Source: Nitrososphaerota archaeon (GTDB taxonomy: Archaea > Thermoproteota > Nitrososphaeria > Nitrososphaerales > CADDZS01). From it: DNA of 5,421 nucleotides. Positions within the stretch are counted from its first letter, which is position 1; every line of letters begins with the position of its first letter. Below, piece by piece: positions 4,710-5,421 of the stretch. The notes under the pieces are model-generated. The model was not told the origin of the DNA. It was given only the letters and a program-made list of their open reading frames with translations, and made no database searches. The position numbers were made by a program, and so were the translations under genes. The stretch lies in assembly GCA_027314685.1 (NCBI GenBank), contig DAHVAI010000119.1, positions 1 through 5,421 on the forward strand, read 5' to 3'.

Positions 4710-5421
4710 TTGAAGTTCGGTTTTTTCCTTCCGCTCTCTGGATCACTTGCAAAGATACAGAACGTTACAAGCGCAGCCAGAGCTGCCGAAGAGCTTGGAT
4801 ATGATCATCTCTGGGTGCAAGACCGCTCTCTGACTCAGACAAGAGAAAACTACCTCAATCATCTCGTCTGCGGCTCAGTTGAAGATATTGACAAGAATGA
4901 AAACCCGGATTTTTTTGAACCTCTTACGACGCTCGCCGCCCTAACTTCCACCACGAGCAAGATAAGATTAGGTACTTCAGTCCTTCAGTTGCCCCTCTAC
5001 AATCCAATTCTTCTTTCCAAGCAAGTTGCAAACATCGACGTATTGTCACAAGGAAGAATGGATTTTGGAGTGGGAATTGGGACCGGGATCAGCTACGCAA
5101 AGCGTGGCTATGACAACTTGCACTTTCCATTTGGAAGACGCGGCGCCATCTTTGACGAGTATGCTTCCGCGATAAAGCAGCTTTGGCACTCGAAATCTCC
5201 TACTTCATTTAAGGGGAAGTACGTCGAGTTTACTGATCTGGAACTGTTTCCGAAACCAAAGGGATTGCGCTTGTTGCTGGGTAGTGGCGTTGGAGAAAAA
5301 GGATTGCGCAGAGTCCTAGATTTTGCCGATGGCGTCGTATTACCATACAGGAATCCTAGCGAAAGCGCTCAAAGCGTGGCAAAGATACGCGAGGGTCTGC
5401 GGGCGCGGGGAAGAAGCAAGG
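4710..5421 (+). CDS. Luciferase-like (LLM class) F420/flavin-dependent oxidoreductase, N-terminal part (3' end beyond the right edge)
   Basis: The first 237 residues of a bacterial-luciferase-fold enzyme, a TIM barrel that uses reduced F420 or FMN. Seen in order: beta strand 1 MKFGFFLPLSG (1-11); AAEELGYDHLWVQDR (25-39), the family block after helix 1; FFEPLTTLAALTS (68-80); the strand KIRLGTSVLQLPLYNPILLSK (84-104, cofactor side); an Asp110-to-Gly122 block with LSQGRMDFGVG; GRR..FDEY (142-151); LWH (158-160) followed by FKGKYVEF (167-174); PKPKG (181-185) and LLLGSGVG (188-195), the usual phosphate-binding end. Full family members are about 280-350 residues, so a third or less is missing. 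The start is TTG with GGAG 5 bases upstream, giving a canonical N-terminus. In an archaeon F420 is the likely cofactor, by analogy with methylene-tetrahydromethanopterin reductase and F420-dependent alcohol or sugar dehydrogenase relatives. The substrate cannot be read from the sequence. Confidence 0.95.
   Translation, partial: MKFGFFLPLSGSLAKIQNVTSAARAAEELGYDHLWVQDRSLTQTRENYLNHLVCGSVEDIDKNENPDFFEPLTTLAALTSTTSKIRLGTSVLQLPLYNPILLSKQVANIDVLSQGRMDFGVGIGTGISYAKRGYDNLHFPFGRRGAIFDEYASAIKQLWHSKSPTSFKGKYVEFTDLELFPKPKGLRLLLGSGVGEKGLRRVLDFADGVVLPYRNPSESAQSVAKIREGLRARGRSK

Noticed and set aside
1..5421. CRISPR array, insertion sequence, rRNA or tRNA gene
   Set aside because: No regularly spaced repeats, no transposase reading frame or terminal inverted repeats, and no tRNA cloverleaf or rRNA-like stretch were seen on either strand.

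Overview
The window reads as archaeal DNA. Four signs point that way. The solute-binding protein has a Ser/Thr-rich stalk, a C-terminal membrane anchor and 15 N-glycosylation sequons. TATA-like boxes lie about 30 bases upstream of starts that have no Shine-Dalgarno sequence (leaderless or short-leader genes). A T-rich tract ends the one gene whose 3' end is visible. A UbiD-family decarboxylase and a luciferase-like (F420/flavin type) oxidoreductase are both common in archaea. A heterotrophic lineage of Thermoproteota/Nitrososphaeria or Thermoplasmata would fit, but the sequence alone does not settle the phylum.

Layout from left to right. (1) Positions 1-593, minus strand: the N-terminal 197 codons of a UbiD-family decarboxylase that runs off the left edge. 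(2) Positions 726-1433, plus strand, and 1436-2191, minus strand: two convergent membrane-protein genes with only two bases between their stop codons. Both encode six predicted membrane segments with a rhomboid-like arrangement of catalytic-type Ser (start of segment 4) and His (segment 6). They look like distant paralogs. The minus-strand one keeps GxSG and HxxGxxxG; the plus-strand one is degenerate. (3) Positions 2192-2403: an intergenic stretch with a hairpin plus T-rich terminator for the next gene and a strong TATA box for the rhomboid-like gene. (4) Positions 2404-4398, minus strand: a complete oligopeptide/dipeptide-type ABC solute-binding protein (SBP_bac_5 family) with signal peptide, stalk, anchor and basic tail. 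No permease or ATPase gene is in view. (5) Positions 4399-4709: a divergent intergenic region with a TATA-like box for the binding protein and a GGAG site for the next gene. (6) Positions 4710-5421, plus strand: the N-terminal 237 codons of a luciferase-like monooxygenase starting at TTG and running off the right edge.

The genes do not form one obvious pathway. The two edge genes encode cofactor-dependent enzymes (prenylated FMN and F420/FMN). The middle is a membrane/cell-surface cluster: a surface-tethered peptide-binding protein beside two rhomboid-like membrane proteins. The divergent rhomboid-like pair is the most unusual content. A link between these possible intramembrane proteases and the single-anchor surface protein next to them is only a hypothesis.
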